A stretch of DNA of 64,000 bases from Bromus sterilis (Eukaryota; Streptophyta; Magnoliopsida; Poales; Poaceae), in the NCBI GenBank assembly GCA_950022295.1, contig OX465599.1, positions 278,153,501-278,217,500 of the forward strand, written 5' to 3'. The notes beneath the pieces are model-generated. The model saw nothing but the letters and a program-made list of their open reading frames with translations. It had not been told where the DNA came from and made no database searches. Each line of letters opens with the position of its first letter. Within the stretch, counting starts at the first letter, position 1. The position numbers and the translations under genes are program-made. Shown in pieces: positions 10,051 to 22,196 of this stretch.

Positions 10051-11695
10051 TGATACGTCCAAAACGTATCTATAATTTCTGCTTGCTCCATGCATGTTTT
10101 GTGTGATATTGCTATGATCTAGATACACTTTCATACACTTTTGATCATATTTGGACTAACCTATTATCTCAGTGCACCACAGTGCCAGTTCCTGTTTTCT
10201 GCTGTTTTTCTATTTCAGTTTTCCCCCATATAAAAAGTGCCAGAAAAATTCCGGCAAAAATATAGGAAAAATCAGCGTACAAGAAGCTTTGCGAAGAGCC
10301 CGAGTGGGGCCAGAGGGGAGCCAGGGGGGCCCCAGGCGGCCACCCGGCGCGGCCCCACCCCTGGCCACGCCAGGGGGGCGCCTGGGGCCCCTGGTCCACC
10401 TCAGGATGCCCCCTTCGCCTATATATTCTCCGTCACGGGAAACTTCGGAAAAGAGAACCCTTTTTCGCGATCTCGCCTCTGTTCCGCCGCCGCCGCGCTT
10501 TCGAGATTGGGAGCACCAGAAGACCTCTTCCCGGCACCCTGCCGGAGGGAGGATTGACCTCCGGGAGTCTCCTCTCCACCATGGATGCTCCCCAGATGTC
10601 TCGTGAGTAGTTTTCCTTGGACCATGGGTCCGTGATCAGTAGCTATGTGATGTTCTCCTCCCCTGTTTGTTCTTCATGGTTTAGACCTCGTGAGCTGCCC
10701 TACATGATCGAGGCACTTTTGTAATCTTTCTGCTATTGCTATGCTGAGTTTGATGGGATATGATGGATTATGAGATTATGTTCAGATTGTGATTGAGTAA
10801 TATATTTGGTTTTTATCTCTTATATTTTTTTTCCTAAGTAATTCTTGCATGTTCTTCGTTGCTGTTTGTTGCTTTGGCCAAGTAGTAGGTAGCAACCCCA
10901 AGAGGGAACGTTATGCTCGATTGTGGGTTCATGCCCCCCGATGACACGCTTGAGTGACAGAAACATGAGTCTAGGGGATGTGCTGTTGCCACAAGGGGGA
11001 AAACAACGGTGATTGTAACCGCGGTTGCAAGGATTGTTTACTTTACGCAAAGTGCTTTTTAATGCAGTTCTCTGTTGCTTTGGGTTTACACTTTGGGTGG
11101 GGCTCGCAACTTAATACCAGCGAGATGTTCTGGATAGATATCTCAAGGTGGATGATTAGTAGTAGATGCAGTTGGATTTCGGTCTACTTATTTTGGCGCA
11201 CTGCCCGTGCTTTTGAGCCTCTTCCTTTCTTTTGTAGCATAGTTAGCACTGTGGTGCGTTCATAATCCTGTCAATTGCCCTTCTGTAATTTGTTTACCTC
11301 GCATAGCAGTTTTATCGTCTTTTGGGAGAGAGACATCACTTGTGAACATCACGTATCCCGGTCCATATCCTTATTACTATTTCCACGCTCATTTACTTTT
11401 CTGCTTTTACTTTCAGTTGCTATCATTATACTTTGTGTTTGATCCTTTGTGAACAACAAGACCGGAGAGATTCACAACCTCTCTGAACTTCGTTGGGAAC
11501 AAAGTTATTTGTGTCTGTGTGCAGGTCCGCGTCAGTAGCGCCGCTGACACCTACTTATCATCTCTGGAGTCCTACTGGAGACAAACCTTCGTATCTTTAC
11601 TGAGGGAAATTTGCTGCTGTGCTGCATCACGCCTTCCACTTGGGGCTCACCAACGAAGGGCGAGAAGACTACACCCGTCAACTCTCGCGTCATCA
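10051..11695 (+). repeat. solo LTR D (same family as element B)
   Basis: A single LTR of 1645 bp starts TGATACGTCCAAAACG and ends CGCGTCATCA. The perfect 5-bp duplication GACAC flanks it (10046-10050 and 11696-11700) and no internal domain is present, the mark of LTR-LTR recombination after insertion. It resembles the two LTRs of element B throughout, including the CAGTTCCTGTTTTCTGCTG stretch near the start and the CCTTCCACTTGGGG stretch near the end. It interrupts the LTR of element C. Confidence 0.92.
10419..10428 (+). promoter_or_regulatory. TATA-like box of solo LTR D
   Basis: CTATATATTC follows a very GC-rich block at about 10290-10410, as in the other LTRs here (for example CTATTTATTC on the minus strand of B's 5' LTR near 29765). 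It probably marks the U3/R border. Activity is unknown. Confidence 0.5.
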
Positions 11696-12303
11696 GACAC
11701 CAAAGGGGATGGACTATAATTTGAGGATTCCATGTATCCATGAAGTGTTAATGCTTTTTTCCGGTGCTCTTTGACAGGAGTACCTTAATCTCCCTAAGTT
11801 CCTTTTGGCCCCGTTCTTAGCGGGAGGGTAGGACAAAAGATTTTTTTTTGAAGCTTAGGACAAAAGATGTTGTGCAAAGTTCTTATTGCAAGCACGTACA
11901 ACTACCTTGGGATACATGCCTGATGTTTGATATTTGCCTAGATGATCCTTTATTTTCTGTGAGCCTTGACCGTGTTAGAATCTATTACATGTTTGTTCTC
12001 ATCCAAGCAACACCCAACCATCCATCTCCCTAGCTTATAGTGTTTCTTTCCGTTGGTTACTAGTTGTTTACTTTCGCTGTTTCACCACCACTAACACCAC
12101 TATTATCACCTACACTACCACTACCATATTACCGTTGCTACTAATACTTTTGTGAAAGCAAGTGTTTATTTCAGGTGCGGTTGACCTGACAACTCAATCG
12201 TCAAAGCCTGTACGTATTCTTTGTGTCCCCAAGTGTCAAATCAATAAATTGGGTTATCATGCCCGTGAAGACTATCTCGATCCCCTGTAGTTGAGGGTTA
12301 TCA

Positions 12304-15012
12304 CTTATCGGCCCACGTTGCAAACCGGGTGATGTTAGGATCTTTTTCTCTGCATCTTTACTCTGGGAATCTGATCTCTCTTCTCTTTCGGGTTAAAGAA
12401 TTTTTTTGATAACACTAACTCTAGGTTCTCGTGATCACATCCTCCCGGAGAGCCCCTCATTACAGATGATCAGCTGATTCAGCAGAAAATTCCGAAGATT
12501 ACTCTCCGATAAAATTCCCGAGACCATATGTGCCGATACCTTGACAATTCCTTGCCACCGATAAGTCCGTATGTATAACCACATACACCTTCCGTTCATC
12601 CATTCAATCCGAGTTGCACTTGTGTTCACAAGATGCATCGAAATACTTTCCGTTGTTTTGGGAATCCTTTGAGCCTACTGCCTTGCATCTTCTTTTCACC
12701 ATGCGGATAATTCCTCACGTTTATCGAGGATCCGTTCATCCTAAGTGGTTCCTGTGATTCACAAAATACTTTGAAATACTATTCGATCTCGCGAAAATCC
12801 TCGGCAACCTACTGCTTTGGGGATTCTTCTTACCTACTTGCACTATGATTAATTCTGTTTGTCTTTTAGTCTTTGATGACCTCCCTTGGCATTGCCATTC
12901 TGATCTGTTGAATCATCAGGTGTGCGAATACACACAATCATTAGTTGATCCCTATGAATTCATTCTTCCAACTCAGACATCCTTCCGGACCTGAGTTGGT
13001 TATCGTTAAATCAATCCTTGATTGATTGTCCGTCGAGTTCCATTCAATTTACTAATCTTTTTTATCATAGCATCTGCTTTCGATCCTTCATTTCGGAAAC
13101 CATAATTCCCTTGAAATTAAGCATCGAAATATTCAACTGCTTCTGTCATCTGATGCCTTTATATTCTTTCTCCTTATGGTTGAGTACCGATACTCGCACC
13201 AGCCTCTCTGTACCCCACCTGACCTTTTGGGTGGATTACTACCTACCGTCCCCTTATGCCCTAAGTCATTGATGAATTTCCCCTGATACAAGATGCCTCC
13301 TGCTAATAGTATCATCTACTTCATGTCGTTAGCCTTCTGCTTTCGAACTGGTATCCCTCTCTTATGATGTTTGTTGTTTGGGTTTCAAAATGCCCCAATG
13401 GGTTAACCCTATGCTTCCCCTAATCTGTATGAACCCAAATTTTGTGCGAGTTATACTCTATTGACCTTTTGTCAGATGAACTTGCAATCCTATAACCTCC
13501 CCGAATGCGAGAAGTGATTGAAAGGTTATGCATTGAAGAAGTGGGAGTCGACCCTGAACCTTTGTGTTCATGCCCATGGATACTATGTATAGCTTATCAT
13601 GAAAGCTTCTCGTAAGATAATTATCCCCTTGGTATAAATTCATCATGCACCTATGATAAAGACTCTTTGCGATCATGGTTCTAACCATGATATTCTCCTT
13701 TGATTCCATTTCATAGAAAAAAATTGAACACTTGTCTTCTACACATCAATGATCCAACTCAACTACTATTACATTGTACCTTCGAGTATTACCCCCCCCC
13801 GGCATCTCGAGGATATCATGACTTTGCACTACATCTTATGAATTGTGATGAAACAATGCATATCCCTGTCATAGCCATTTCATGGTTCTGGTTTGTCGTC
13901 AACCGGGAACACCGAATACTTTTGCTTCACCATTCCTTTTGCTTGATGTCGCCGTTGTTCGATTGTATTTTCTTGAAACCTTTTGACATGAAGTGTCGTG
14001 GTCATCATCAACATTTTGCCTTCTTCCAAGTGTTAATTGAATTCATGGTGAGAAATACTATCCTCACCCCTCGATGATTTGTGTTATCATCGACAACCTC
14101 CCTTGACTCCCTGCCGATACAAACTTGGTCATGTATATCTTGCTCTGCTTTCCCTTGGGAAAGATATACACCTGATACCGGTGTATCATCACAGTTCCTT
14201 TCCATTGGTCTGTTTAACCTTTCTTGTGATATAACTTTTCTGAGTAGTGATAATTCATTGCTTATGTAAACCCTTCGGCGTACTACTTTGTCCGTAGAAC
14301 CTGTTACGATTGTTGATGATATTTCGGTAACCACTGATGGACAAGAACCTTGCCAATTGGTCCGCCTCGTATTAACGAGCAGGAAAATGGTTCTCTGCGT
14401 CCCTCACCCTTGGTACCGACGTTGTTGCCGACATAGCTAATTAGCTATTCTCTGACTTACCTTTCAACTTGATCGCATTGTTTGTCACCACTCTTCTTAT
14501 TCAATGTGGGCCCCTAACCCACAGTTCCACAGGACCGAAACCTTACTCTTGTCATCTACCTTGTGATAATTCAGTCCGGTACCAGAGTCAATGCTTATGC
14601 GTGATGCTCTGGACCCCTTTTCATCATCCGTTATCGACATTGAATGCATGCATATCCGCCAGCTACTTCTCATGCGTTTTTGTATTCTTTCGATGTGCTT
14701 CCCTGAGTTTAAAACTCGCAAGATACTTTGTACCCCATTCCCTTGGACAGCCTCGGTTGGATAACCCTGTACTGATCCGACCCCCGTATGTTTCTCCTCC
14801 TAGACTATACGTAGGTATGATGCAACCCCAAAAGAAGGATGACAACTCATCGAGATGCACCGATACAGAGAAACGAAGACAACATCATTAAGGATCAACT
14901 CCTTCGAGAAGGACAACAAGAACCAAAAGGTTTGTTAGAATACGAAACCAATAATTACACCTTACTCTACCCCTTAATTCTCGGGACGAGAATTCTTGTA
15001 GTGGGGGAGACT
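12304..15012 (+). mobile_element. element E internal domain (non-coding, relative of array F)
   Basis: About 2.7 kb on the plus strand is homologous, in reverse orientation, to the 1668-bp internal domains of array F. Matching landmarks include CTTATCGGCCCACG at 12304, the stretch around CTTTCTCCTTATGGTTGAGT near 13165-13190, the stretch around TACAAACTTGGTCATGTATA near 14120-14140, and GGGACGAGAATTCTTGTAG at 14984-15002. It ends in the polypurine tract GTGGGGGAGA (15001-15010). All frames are broken and no gag or pol domain was recognised. The primer site should lie about 125 bp before 12304 but is lost behind element C. The domain is about 1.1 kb longer than in F. Confidence 0.75.
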
Positions 15013-15059
15013 TTTAAAACCCCCAGTGTCATGCTACAGTGATCCCTCTTGTTAATGAC
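15013..15059 (+). repeat. element E 3' LTR, first 47 bp
   Basis: After the polypurine tract the sequence aligns with the start of array F's LTR on its coding strand (TGTAACACCCCCAGTGTC there, mutated here to TTTAAAACCCCCAGTGTC). It is interrupted by element A, whose target duplication ATGAC ends it at 15055-15059. It resumes at 32532. Confidence 0.7.
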
Positions 15060-16638
15060 TGATGGCAGTGAAGTTGATAGGTTTAGTTGGGATGCCTCCC
15101 CTGTCAACCGTGCCAATAAACGATTCTTGATGACCCACAAGTCTAGGTGATCAATTGTAGCTTTTCGATAAATAAGTATGTCGATCCCACGAGGAGCAGA
15201 AGGTATTGACAAGTGAATCAGATAAGGAAAAGGCTGCACACACTGAAAGGTAAATATTTAGGGGTTTTTGGTTTAAGAAACAGAAAGGTAAAAGACAAGC
15301 AAAGTAAACAGGGTAACTGAGAAGTAGCAAGTGGCCCAATCCTTTAACAAGGATAAGCCTAGGAACTGAACTTATAAAAGCTAAAGCATTCTCGAGGGAA
15401 CACGGGAGAGATAGTCAAGTTACTTTCACCATATTCGCCAAGTAGTATGTATTGTGTCGATAAGTGTCGGTAGGTGGATCAATGCTAGTACACCTTCTAG
15501 ACTAAGATAAGTGTACTCTTATGATTACACACCTTGCAAGCATCCGCAAATACAAGGTAGTAATTAAGGCATAAGCCTAACCACAGCATTACGATCGAGG
15601 ATCCATAACTCCCTTGTGCAAAAGTGTGTGAACTGGGGTTCAGGTTTCTGTCACTCCGGCAACCCACTATAAGCATCCTTTGTACACAATGTATTCCCCT
15701 AGGTCCTTAATAAGGCAAAGTATTGAGTGTTCTACTCACACAACACCACTAGGAAAATAACAACTCAACTTAAATATCAAACAACACATAATACCTCAAC
15801 ATCATATGACTACTAACAACTAGACTTCTCCCATGTCCTCAAGAACTAAAGTAACTACTCACAAGACATAAAAGAGATCATGATTGGAGGGGATAAATAT
15901 ATGATAAACAATCTGGACACAATGATAATTCTCCAACAAAACTCAATAACATTCATCACACCGTAGTAATCAACACCGGTAGAGTATAAAGGATAGATAG
16001 TACGGATTACAACAGAAGATGAACTTGTGAGGTGAGATTTGATGGTGGTGGAGATGGTGCTGATGTTGGGGATGATGTTGATGATGATCTCGATGATGCC
16101 CGTGACGATGATGATGACGATGGCGACGATCTCCCCTTCCGGGAGGTGATATCCCCGGCGGAATCTGCCCGCCGGAGATGGCTTTCTCTTCTCTGTAGGT
16201 TTCCTCCAAGAGGCGGCAGCGCAACTCCGAAACTCCTCTTGTTTTAGGGTTTTTACCCCAGGGGGGTAATATAGGCCACAGGGGGCACCGAGGTGGGACA
16301 CCAGGCATCCAGGAGGGTGCTTGGCGCGCCCTAGGGGGGGGGGCGCCAGGGACCCTTCTGGTTGCCTGGTGGGTCCCCTCTGCCCCTCTTTGGTGAACTC
16401 CACTTAATCTTCATAAAAATGATCTCCGTAAAATTTCGTCGAATTTGGAGTTGATCTGATTCAGCAACTTGATGTCCACTTTTCACCGCTGAATTCTTCT
16501 TCTACTGCTTCGGCACCGGAAAGTTGAAAACTGTGTACAACAAGCCAAAACAACATAAGAACAATACTTTAAAGTGGAATATATCAAGAAATAGGGTTAA
16601 ATTACAACATAAAATAGTGATGCATTTTGGACGTACCA
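15060..16638 (-). repeat. element A 3' LTR (1579 bp)
   Basis: Read on the minus strand it starts near TGGTACGTCCAAAATGC at 16638 and ends CTGCCATCA at 15060. It matches the 5' LTR closely but keeps 41 bp (about 15699-15739) that the 5' LTR lacks. A GAT-rich patch lies at about 16030-16130 and a GC-rich block followed by a TATA-like CCTATATTACC at about 16260-16275. Confidence 0.92.
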
Positions 16639-16652
16639 ACTCCCCCAAGCTT
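16639..16652 (-). other. element A polypurine tract
   Basis: On the minus strand AGCTTGGGGGAGT lies directly before the 3' LTR, the usual primer for plus-strand DNA synthesis in LTR retrotransposons. Confidence 0.85.
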
Positions 16653-18248
16653 AGACCTCGCTTGTCCCCAAGCGATTACTGAGCTCGGCAAACCTGTTCA
16701 CAAGTTTAGAGAGTGAAGTGTCGATAAATTAATACGGACAAGAAGCATCAAGATTTCTCACCGAACTGAAGCATCCTCAACAGCAACCTCAAGTCATAAG
16801 GTCCTTATGAGAAAGTAGTAACAATTATAACAAAGTAGGACCAAGAAAACTCATCAAATCATAGCAAACATAGCCTTGGTCAAGGAACAACTAATAACTT
16901 TTACTTTTTATCTTTCACTTATAAAGGAACCAGTTGAAGCTTTTGAAAGAACATGTTATTAGTCAAGAAGTGCACATGTTAACACAAAGGAAGATGTTTA
17001 CTTGGCATAAGCCTTGCAAACAACTTACTTATCAAAAGATAATGTCAACAAAGATGTAACATGCTAACTCTCAATGCATCTTTATATGCAAGAATCTTTA
17101 TCAACATCAAGTGTCTGTTCTCTCTCAGAAAGGAAGGAAGTAGAAGGACTGACTCAGCACAAAATAAAGGATAAACCCCGTGCAAAAGGGTAAGTAGGGA
17201 AAACTCATGTGCCATCTCTAGATCAAACAGAATAAAAACAGACTTTGAGAGGTGCATGATCCGTCAATGACTGCTGATAGATAACTGACTCACTTCATGA
17301 TTTAGACAAGTTTCGAGGAACGGCTCCCATGTGGGGAAGATCACATCCCCTGAAATTCCTTTGTTTATCACTCATAAATAGGCGGAGGAACTTGTGTGTT
17401 AGTATTATCTTTTACGAGCTGTGCACTCATGCCAGTCCCTTCTCGTATTAGGGGTTTGTAGATTAGACATGAAATCCCGAGATAAAACTTCTCCAAATTA
17501 AGAAGATCATGGGTTACCCACCACTTCCTGATGAGATGAATCAGAGGCACAAAACGAAAGATTTTGAACATCTAAAGATAGCACATAAATTATATACTTT
17601 AGGAGTGGTAGTGGAATACCACGAATAGGAAGGTATGGTGGACTCAAGTGGAAGATGTTGGTTTCAGGGTATGGAAGTACAAGCAGAATTCCGCTTAGTA
17701 CAGAGTTTTGGCTAGCAAGGCTTCGAGAGACCAGACAATTGATGATGACTTGGATGCAAGCAATATAAAGCATAAACATTAAAACTAGCATGGCACATCA
17801 AGTTGTCTTCCTTGTCAACATAACACTTCAAGCATAATAACACAAAGGTTTTGGCTATGTCGCTACTTTGAGAAAAACATGCTTGTTGTTATGACCTAAG
17901 CTATACTTGCCAAGATTAAATAAAGTTTTCAAAGCCATACCTGATATAAGGTCAATACTCCCCATAAGAATCAGCTCATAATGTCGATTGCGTGAAGAGA
18001 ATACCGAGTGCAGTGAAGACACCAATAGACTTCTCATTAATATTCCTTCATAGACGACTCCACACTCACGGATACAAAACTCTCCACAAAAGGAGTGATA
18101 GACCTCAATGCAACACCTATTTCATAAAGTAACTTCCCTAGACATGATAGGACTCTACTTGACTCCTAAAGACAAAGGTAAAGATAAAGATACCGGGAAC
18201 TCCCCCAAGCTTGGAAGAAGCTGAGGGGGTGTCATTACCCGAGGAGAT
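16653..18248 (-). other. element A region between accessory ORF and 3' LTR, non-coding
   Basis: About 1.6 kb without a long reading frame on either strand. Short minus-strand frames such as 17507-17791 match nothing I recognise. An AAGCTTGGGGGAGTT word near 18200-18214 (minus strand) repeats the polypurine tract motif just after the accessory ORF. Athila elements often carry an env-like frame here; none is visible. Confidence 0.5.
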
Positions 18249-18686
18249 TTACTCCTCATCCTGTTGTGGTTGTTTCTTCAGATCCCTGATGCCACGACGA
18301 AGGGTTTGGTTCTCTAACTCCAAGACTTCCACTTGAATTTTTAGTACACGGAAATCTTCACAGAGTTGGTTGGTGATGCGGTAGGTGTCGGAGATGGTGG
18401 AAAGCGCGCGTTGATCTTCAAGTGAAGTGGATGGCCCTGAAAGGTTAAGAGAAAGATCATATTGAGGTTGGACAGATCCCACCATGATGGGATTGCTTGG
18501 ACCTCCTTGTTGTTGGGAAGTGATAGTCTTGACTTCCTCTCTCACGGAGCGCTCCATCTCCGCTTGTCTTGCGGAAATTTCTTCTTCTGTAGCCCAATCA
18601 ACGTGATTCCCTTCATTAAGATCCTTTTGGACTTGACGTAGACGCCATCCCAAGAAGTCCTCCCCGCTCGAGCCACAAGAAGACAT
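18249..18686 (-). CDS. element A accessory ORF after integrase, unknown function
   Basis: An uninterrupted 145-residue frame begins MSSCGSSGEDFLGWRLRQVQ and ends KKQPQQDEE. It has an acidic, Glu/Gln-rich N-terminal half with the charged segment EEEISARQAEMERSVREEV. Its C-terminal part (FRVLKIQVEVLELENQTLRR) has leucine spacing suggestive of a coiled coil. There is no membrane segment, so it is not an obvious envelope protein. It occupies the place where Athila elements carry an extra frame and is preceded by its own TATA-like promoter region. Because gag and pol of the same copy are broken while this frame is open, it may be under a different history, but one copy cannot show that. Function unknown. 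Confidence 0.55.
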   Translation of the reverse strand: MSSCGSSGEDFLGWRLRQVQKDLNEGNHVDWATEEEISARQAEMERSVREEVKTITSQQQGGPSNPIMVGSVQPQYDLSLNLSGPSTSLEDQRALSTISDTYRITNQLCEDFRVLKIQVEVLELENQTLRRGIRDLKKQPQQDEE

Positions 18687-18960
18687 CTCTACTAGTCAAC
18701 TTTTAGTCCTGGCAGAAACAACTCGAGAAGAAAACAAGCGAAATCGAGAGATACGGTGCCGGGAAAATCCGGGCAAATATATAGAAAAAGTTTCCGCAAC
18801 AGAAGGATGGTTTCAAGCCAAGGTGGAGTCGCAGTCGGAGTCCGGGGCTCCCAGGAGGGTGCCTGGCGCGGCCAGGAGGGGGGGGGGGGCGCCGGGAGGC
18901 CTCCTGGGCCCCCTGGAGCTCCTCTCCGGCTCCACTTGGGCTTCAAATTTTCCTAATTTT
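18687..18960 (-). promoter_or_regulatory. LTR-like internal promoter region upstream of the accessory ORF
   Basis: On the minus strand a GC-rich block with a C-run and GGCCGCGCCAGG (about 18840-18930) is followed by the TATA-like CTATATATTTG at 18784-18774, about 90 bp before the ATG at 18686. This GC-block-then-TATA layout is the same as in the LTRs of A, B and D. I infer a second promoter for the downstream ORF; no transcript evidence is available. Confidence 0.5.
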
Positions 18961-19029
18961 GCAAAAACTTTGAAAAGTAAACTTTTATTGACGTTCGCGA
19001 TGTTTCCTTACCGTAATACATACCTTTTC

Positions 19030-20219
19030 TTATTTTGCTCCTGCCGGTGTCTGGAACTGGGCTGCAACATGTTCTTCGTGAGTTCTTGTATATATCATGT
19101 TCACATCCACATTGATAGGATCACCTGCCATGTAATGTTTGAGTCTTTGTCCATTCACAGCTTGAGGTTTGGTGCCTTCAAAATTGTTAATCTTGGTTGC
19201 ACCAGACCGATATACTTCTTCGATATGAGAAGGTCCTTCCCTTCTGGAAAGTAGTTTACCTGGAGAAAACCTGAAACGAGATCTAAACAACAAAACTTTA
19301 TCACCAACATTAAATTCACGTTTCAGAATCCTTTTATCGTGCCACTTATTTACCTTTTCTTTGAACATTTTAGCACTCTCGTAAGCTTCACTTCTCCACT
19401 CATCTAGAGAAGTCAAGTTCATGAGACGCTTTTCACCAGCTAACTTTGGGTCAGCATTCATCTCTCTGACAGCCCAGAAAGCTTGTGCTCTAATTCCAAT
19501 GGAAAATGGCAAGCTTTGCCATAGACCATATTATACGGAGACATGCCCATGGGGTTTTTGTAAGCAGTTCTATACGCCCACAGAGCATCTCCTAACTTCT
19601 TTTACCAATCCTTTCTAGAATTGTTTACTGTTTTCTGTAAGAACAACTTGATCTCTCTATTGGTGAGCTCAACTTGCCCACTAGTTTGAGGGTGGTACGG
19701 TGATGCAATTCTATGATTGACATCGTACTTGGCTAGAGATTTCCTAAAAGATCCATGCGTGAAGTGTGACCCTCCATCTGTCATGAGGTACCTTGGTACA
19801 CCAAACCTGGGAAAAATTACATCCTTGAGCATTTTCAAAGATGTCTTGTGATCAACACTCTCAGTGGGGATTGCTTCAACCCACTTGGTTACATAATCAA
19901 CAGCAACTAAGATGTGTGTGTACTTGTGTGAAGGAGGAAAATGACCCATAAAATCAAAACCCCAGCAATCGAAAGGTTCGATTACTAGTGAGTAATTCAT
20001 AGGAATCTCATTTCTCCTGCTAATGTTACCAACTCTCTGACACTTATCACAAGATAAAACATAATTTATAGCATCCTTAAAGAGAGTAGGCTAATAAAAA
20101 CCTGATTGTAGAACCTTATGTGCGGTCCTCTCACCGGCATGATGTCCTCCATAGGGGCTATCATGACATTGTCGAAGAATGTCCTTCTGCTCGTGCTCCG
20201 GTATACACCTTCTTACGAT
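19030..20219 (-). pseudogene. element A integrase
   Basis: This would insert element cDNA into the genome. The zinc-binding HHCC segment is present (HDSPYGGHHAGE and CDKCQRVG). It is followed by the DDE core with D in CWGFDFMGHF, D in MTDGGSHF and E in GQVELTNREIK. After that come WAYRTAYKNPMGMSPY, the Athila-like segment LAGEKRLMNLTSLDEWR, and the C-terminal VGDKVLLFRSR region. All three catalytic acids are visible. In-frame stops occur after QSGFY (near 20095) and after NSRKDW (near 19602), so the copy is dead. The frame ends at 19030. Confidence 0.9.
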
Positions 20220-21068
20220 CTAGTCCGCACCTTCTTTATAAAGATGTGGGTCATCCCAAAAGTAATGCCTCAAATCCGTGAAGAATTTATTCCTCTGCTG
20301 AAATGTAAAACCTGGAGGCAAAAACTTCGCAATGATAAAATTAGCATAATCTGCAAACCAAGGATCGGAATGAGATTGTCCTTTTACAACAGCAAGTTGT
20401 TCATCTCGAAAACTGTCGTTGACTGGAATAGGATTGTGCGGAATATCTTCCATCCTTGAAAGGTTGTCCGCTACCGGATTGTCTTCTCCTTTTCTATCGA
20501 CAATCTGTAAATCAAATTCTTGAAGAAGGAGTACCCATCTTATGAGCCTTGGTTTGGCATCATTTTTCTGCATAAGATACTTAATGGCAGCATGGTCAGT
20601 GTGAATAATAACCTTAGAATCAACAATATACTGCCTAAACTTATCACAAGCAAACACCACTGCCAATAATTCCTTCTCGATAGTAGCATAATTCTTTTGA
20701 GCAATATCAAGGGTTTTGCTAGCATAGTGTATAAAATTCAACTTCTTATCAACCCTTTGTCCTAAAACAGCTCCAACAGCAAAATCACTAGCATCACACA
20801 TAATTTCAAAGGGCAAATTCCAGTCAGGTGGTTGTACTATAGGAGCGGTTATCAAAGCTTTCTTAAGAACTTCGAAGGCTTCCTTACAATCTTCATCAAA
20901 TACAAAAGGAACGTCCTTCTGGAGAAGATTGGTGAGGGGTCTCGAGGTCTTAGAAAAGCCCTTGATAAATCTTCTATAGAAACCAGCATGACCGAGAAAA
21001 CTACGAATACCTTTGATGTACCTTGGATAGGGAATCCTTTCAATAGCTTCAATCTTTGCCTTGTCCAC
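20220..21068 (-). pseudogene. element A RNase H and reverse transcriptase thumb/connection
   Basis: An open stretch of 282 codons covers the end of the reverse transcriptase (IKGIRSFLGHAGFYRRFIK, SRPLTNLLQKD) and the RNase H domain. RNase H signatures are MCDASDFAVGAVLGQ, YATIEKELLAVVFACDKFRQ and VIIHTDHAAIKYLM, which include the acidic catalytic residues of gypsy RNase H. DNPVADNLSRM marks its end. It is in the same polyprotein as the segments on either side but is cut off from them by stops. Confidence 0.92.
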
Positions 21069-22181
21069 TTAAATTCCCCTTTCGTAAATCTTGTGACCAA
21101 GAACTATACTTTCGTTAACCATGAAATGGCACTTCTCCCAATTAAGCACCAAATTTGTTTCTTCACATCTCTGCAAAACTTTATTAAGATTGTGGAGACA
21201 ATAGTCAAAGGAGTTTCCATAGACGGAAAAGTCGTCCAGGAAGACCTCCACAATCTCCTCACAGAAACCATGAAATATAGCAGACATACACCTCTAAAAA
21301 TTAGCAGGTGCATTACACAAACCAAAAGGCATACGCCTATATGCATAAGTACCGTAAGGACACGTGAAAGTGGTCTTCCCTTGATCCGCGGTGTTAACAT
21401 GAATATGAGAGAAGCCAGAATACCCATCAAGATAGCAAAATTGGGTGTTTTAGACAGCCGCTCAAGCATCTGATCAATAAAGGTCACAGGATAGTGGTCC
21501 TTCCGGGTGTCCTTGTTCAACTTCCTGAAATCAATACACATTCTATATCCAATAATAGTCCGCTGAGGTATTAGTTCATTTTTATCATTAGGAACAACAG
21601 TCATACCTCCTTTCTTAGGAACACAATGAACTGGACTTATCAGCTATAGGATAGATGATACCCGCGGCTAGAAGTTTGAGAACCTATGTCCTAACTACGT
21701 CCTTCATATTTGGGTTCAACCGTCGTTGATGATCAACAACCGGTTTAGCATCGGGCTCCAGATTGATAGTATGTTGGCAAATGGATGGACTGATACCCTT
21801 GAGATCATCAAGAGTATAGCCAATAGCACCTCGGTGTCTGCAGAGTGTCTCCAATAATCTCTCTTCTTCATACCCTGAAAGGTTAGAATTGATAATAACA
21901 GGATATACTTTCTTTTCATCTAAATAAGCATACTTGAGCGTATCGGGAAGTGGTTTGAGATCGAACATCGGGTCTTCTTTTGGTTGCGAGAGGATACCTA
22001 AAGGTTCAACTGGGAGGTTGTGCTTCAGGATAGGATTTTGTCTTAAAAATATGTCTTCTAGCTCATTCCTCTCCTGCATACGCATGTCATTTTCGTGGTC
22101 TTCCATAAATTGCTGCAAAGTGTCGTCAGGAGGGATAGCAATAGAAGCAATTTCTTTAATAATTTTGTCATTACTAGGCAA
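21069..22181 (-). pseudogene. element A reverse transcriptase palm and fingers
   Basis: The segment begins with the protease-RT linker and the typical QHTINLEPDAKPV and RRLNPNMKDVV. Then follow RMCIDFRKLNKDTRKDHYP in the fingers and VFLDDFSVYG, the FLDD form of the YxDD catalytic motif, then LGHKI. The reading frame breaks more than once: a stop after DVVRT (about 21684), stops near 21605-21660, and a frameshift near 21430 between the fingers and the FLDD segment. The gene is inactive. Confidence 0.88.
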
Positions 22182-22196
22182 ATCATTACCACGAGG

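Larger units (their letters stand above)
9228..12303 (+). repeat. element C 3' LTR, split by solo LTR D
   Basis: The LTR begins TGATACGTCTCAAACG directly after the polypurine tract and ends GTTATCA at 12303. The right limit is fixed because sequence homologous to the internal domain of the giant-LTR family resumes at 12304 with CTTATCGGCCCACG. Without D and one copy of its target duplication the LTR is about 1.43 kb. A TATA-like TCTATTTATTC lies near 9570. A trinucleotide-rich ACC/ACT patch lies near 12080-12130. C is inserted in element E. Confidence 0.75.

Noticed and set aside
15855..16403. 182-codon minus-strand frame in element A's 3' LTR
   Set aside because: The frame depends on a GAT-type simple repeat and a C-run, and the 5' LTR gives different frames.
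18823..19254. 143-codon plus-strand frame
   Set aside because: It lies antisense to the internal promoter block and the integrase C-terminus of element A.
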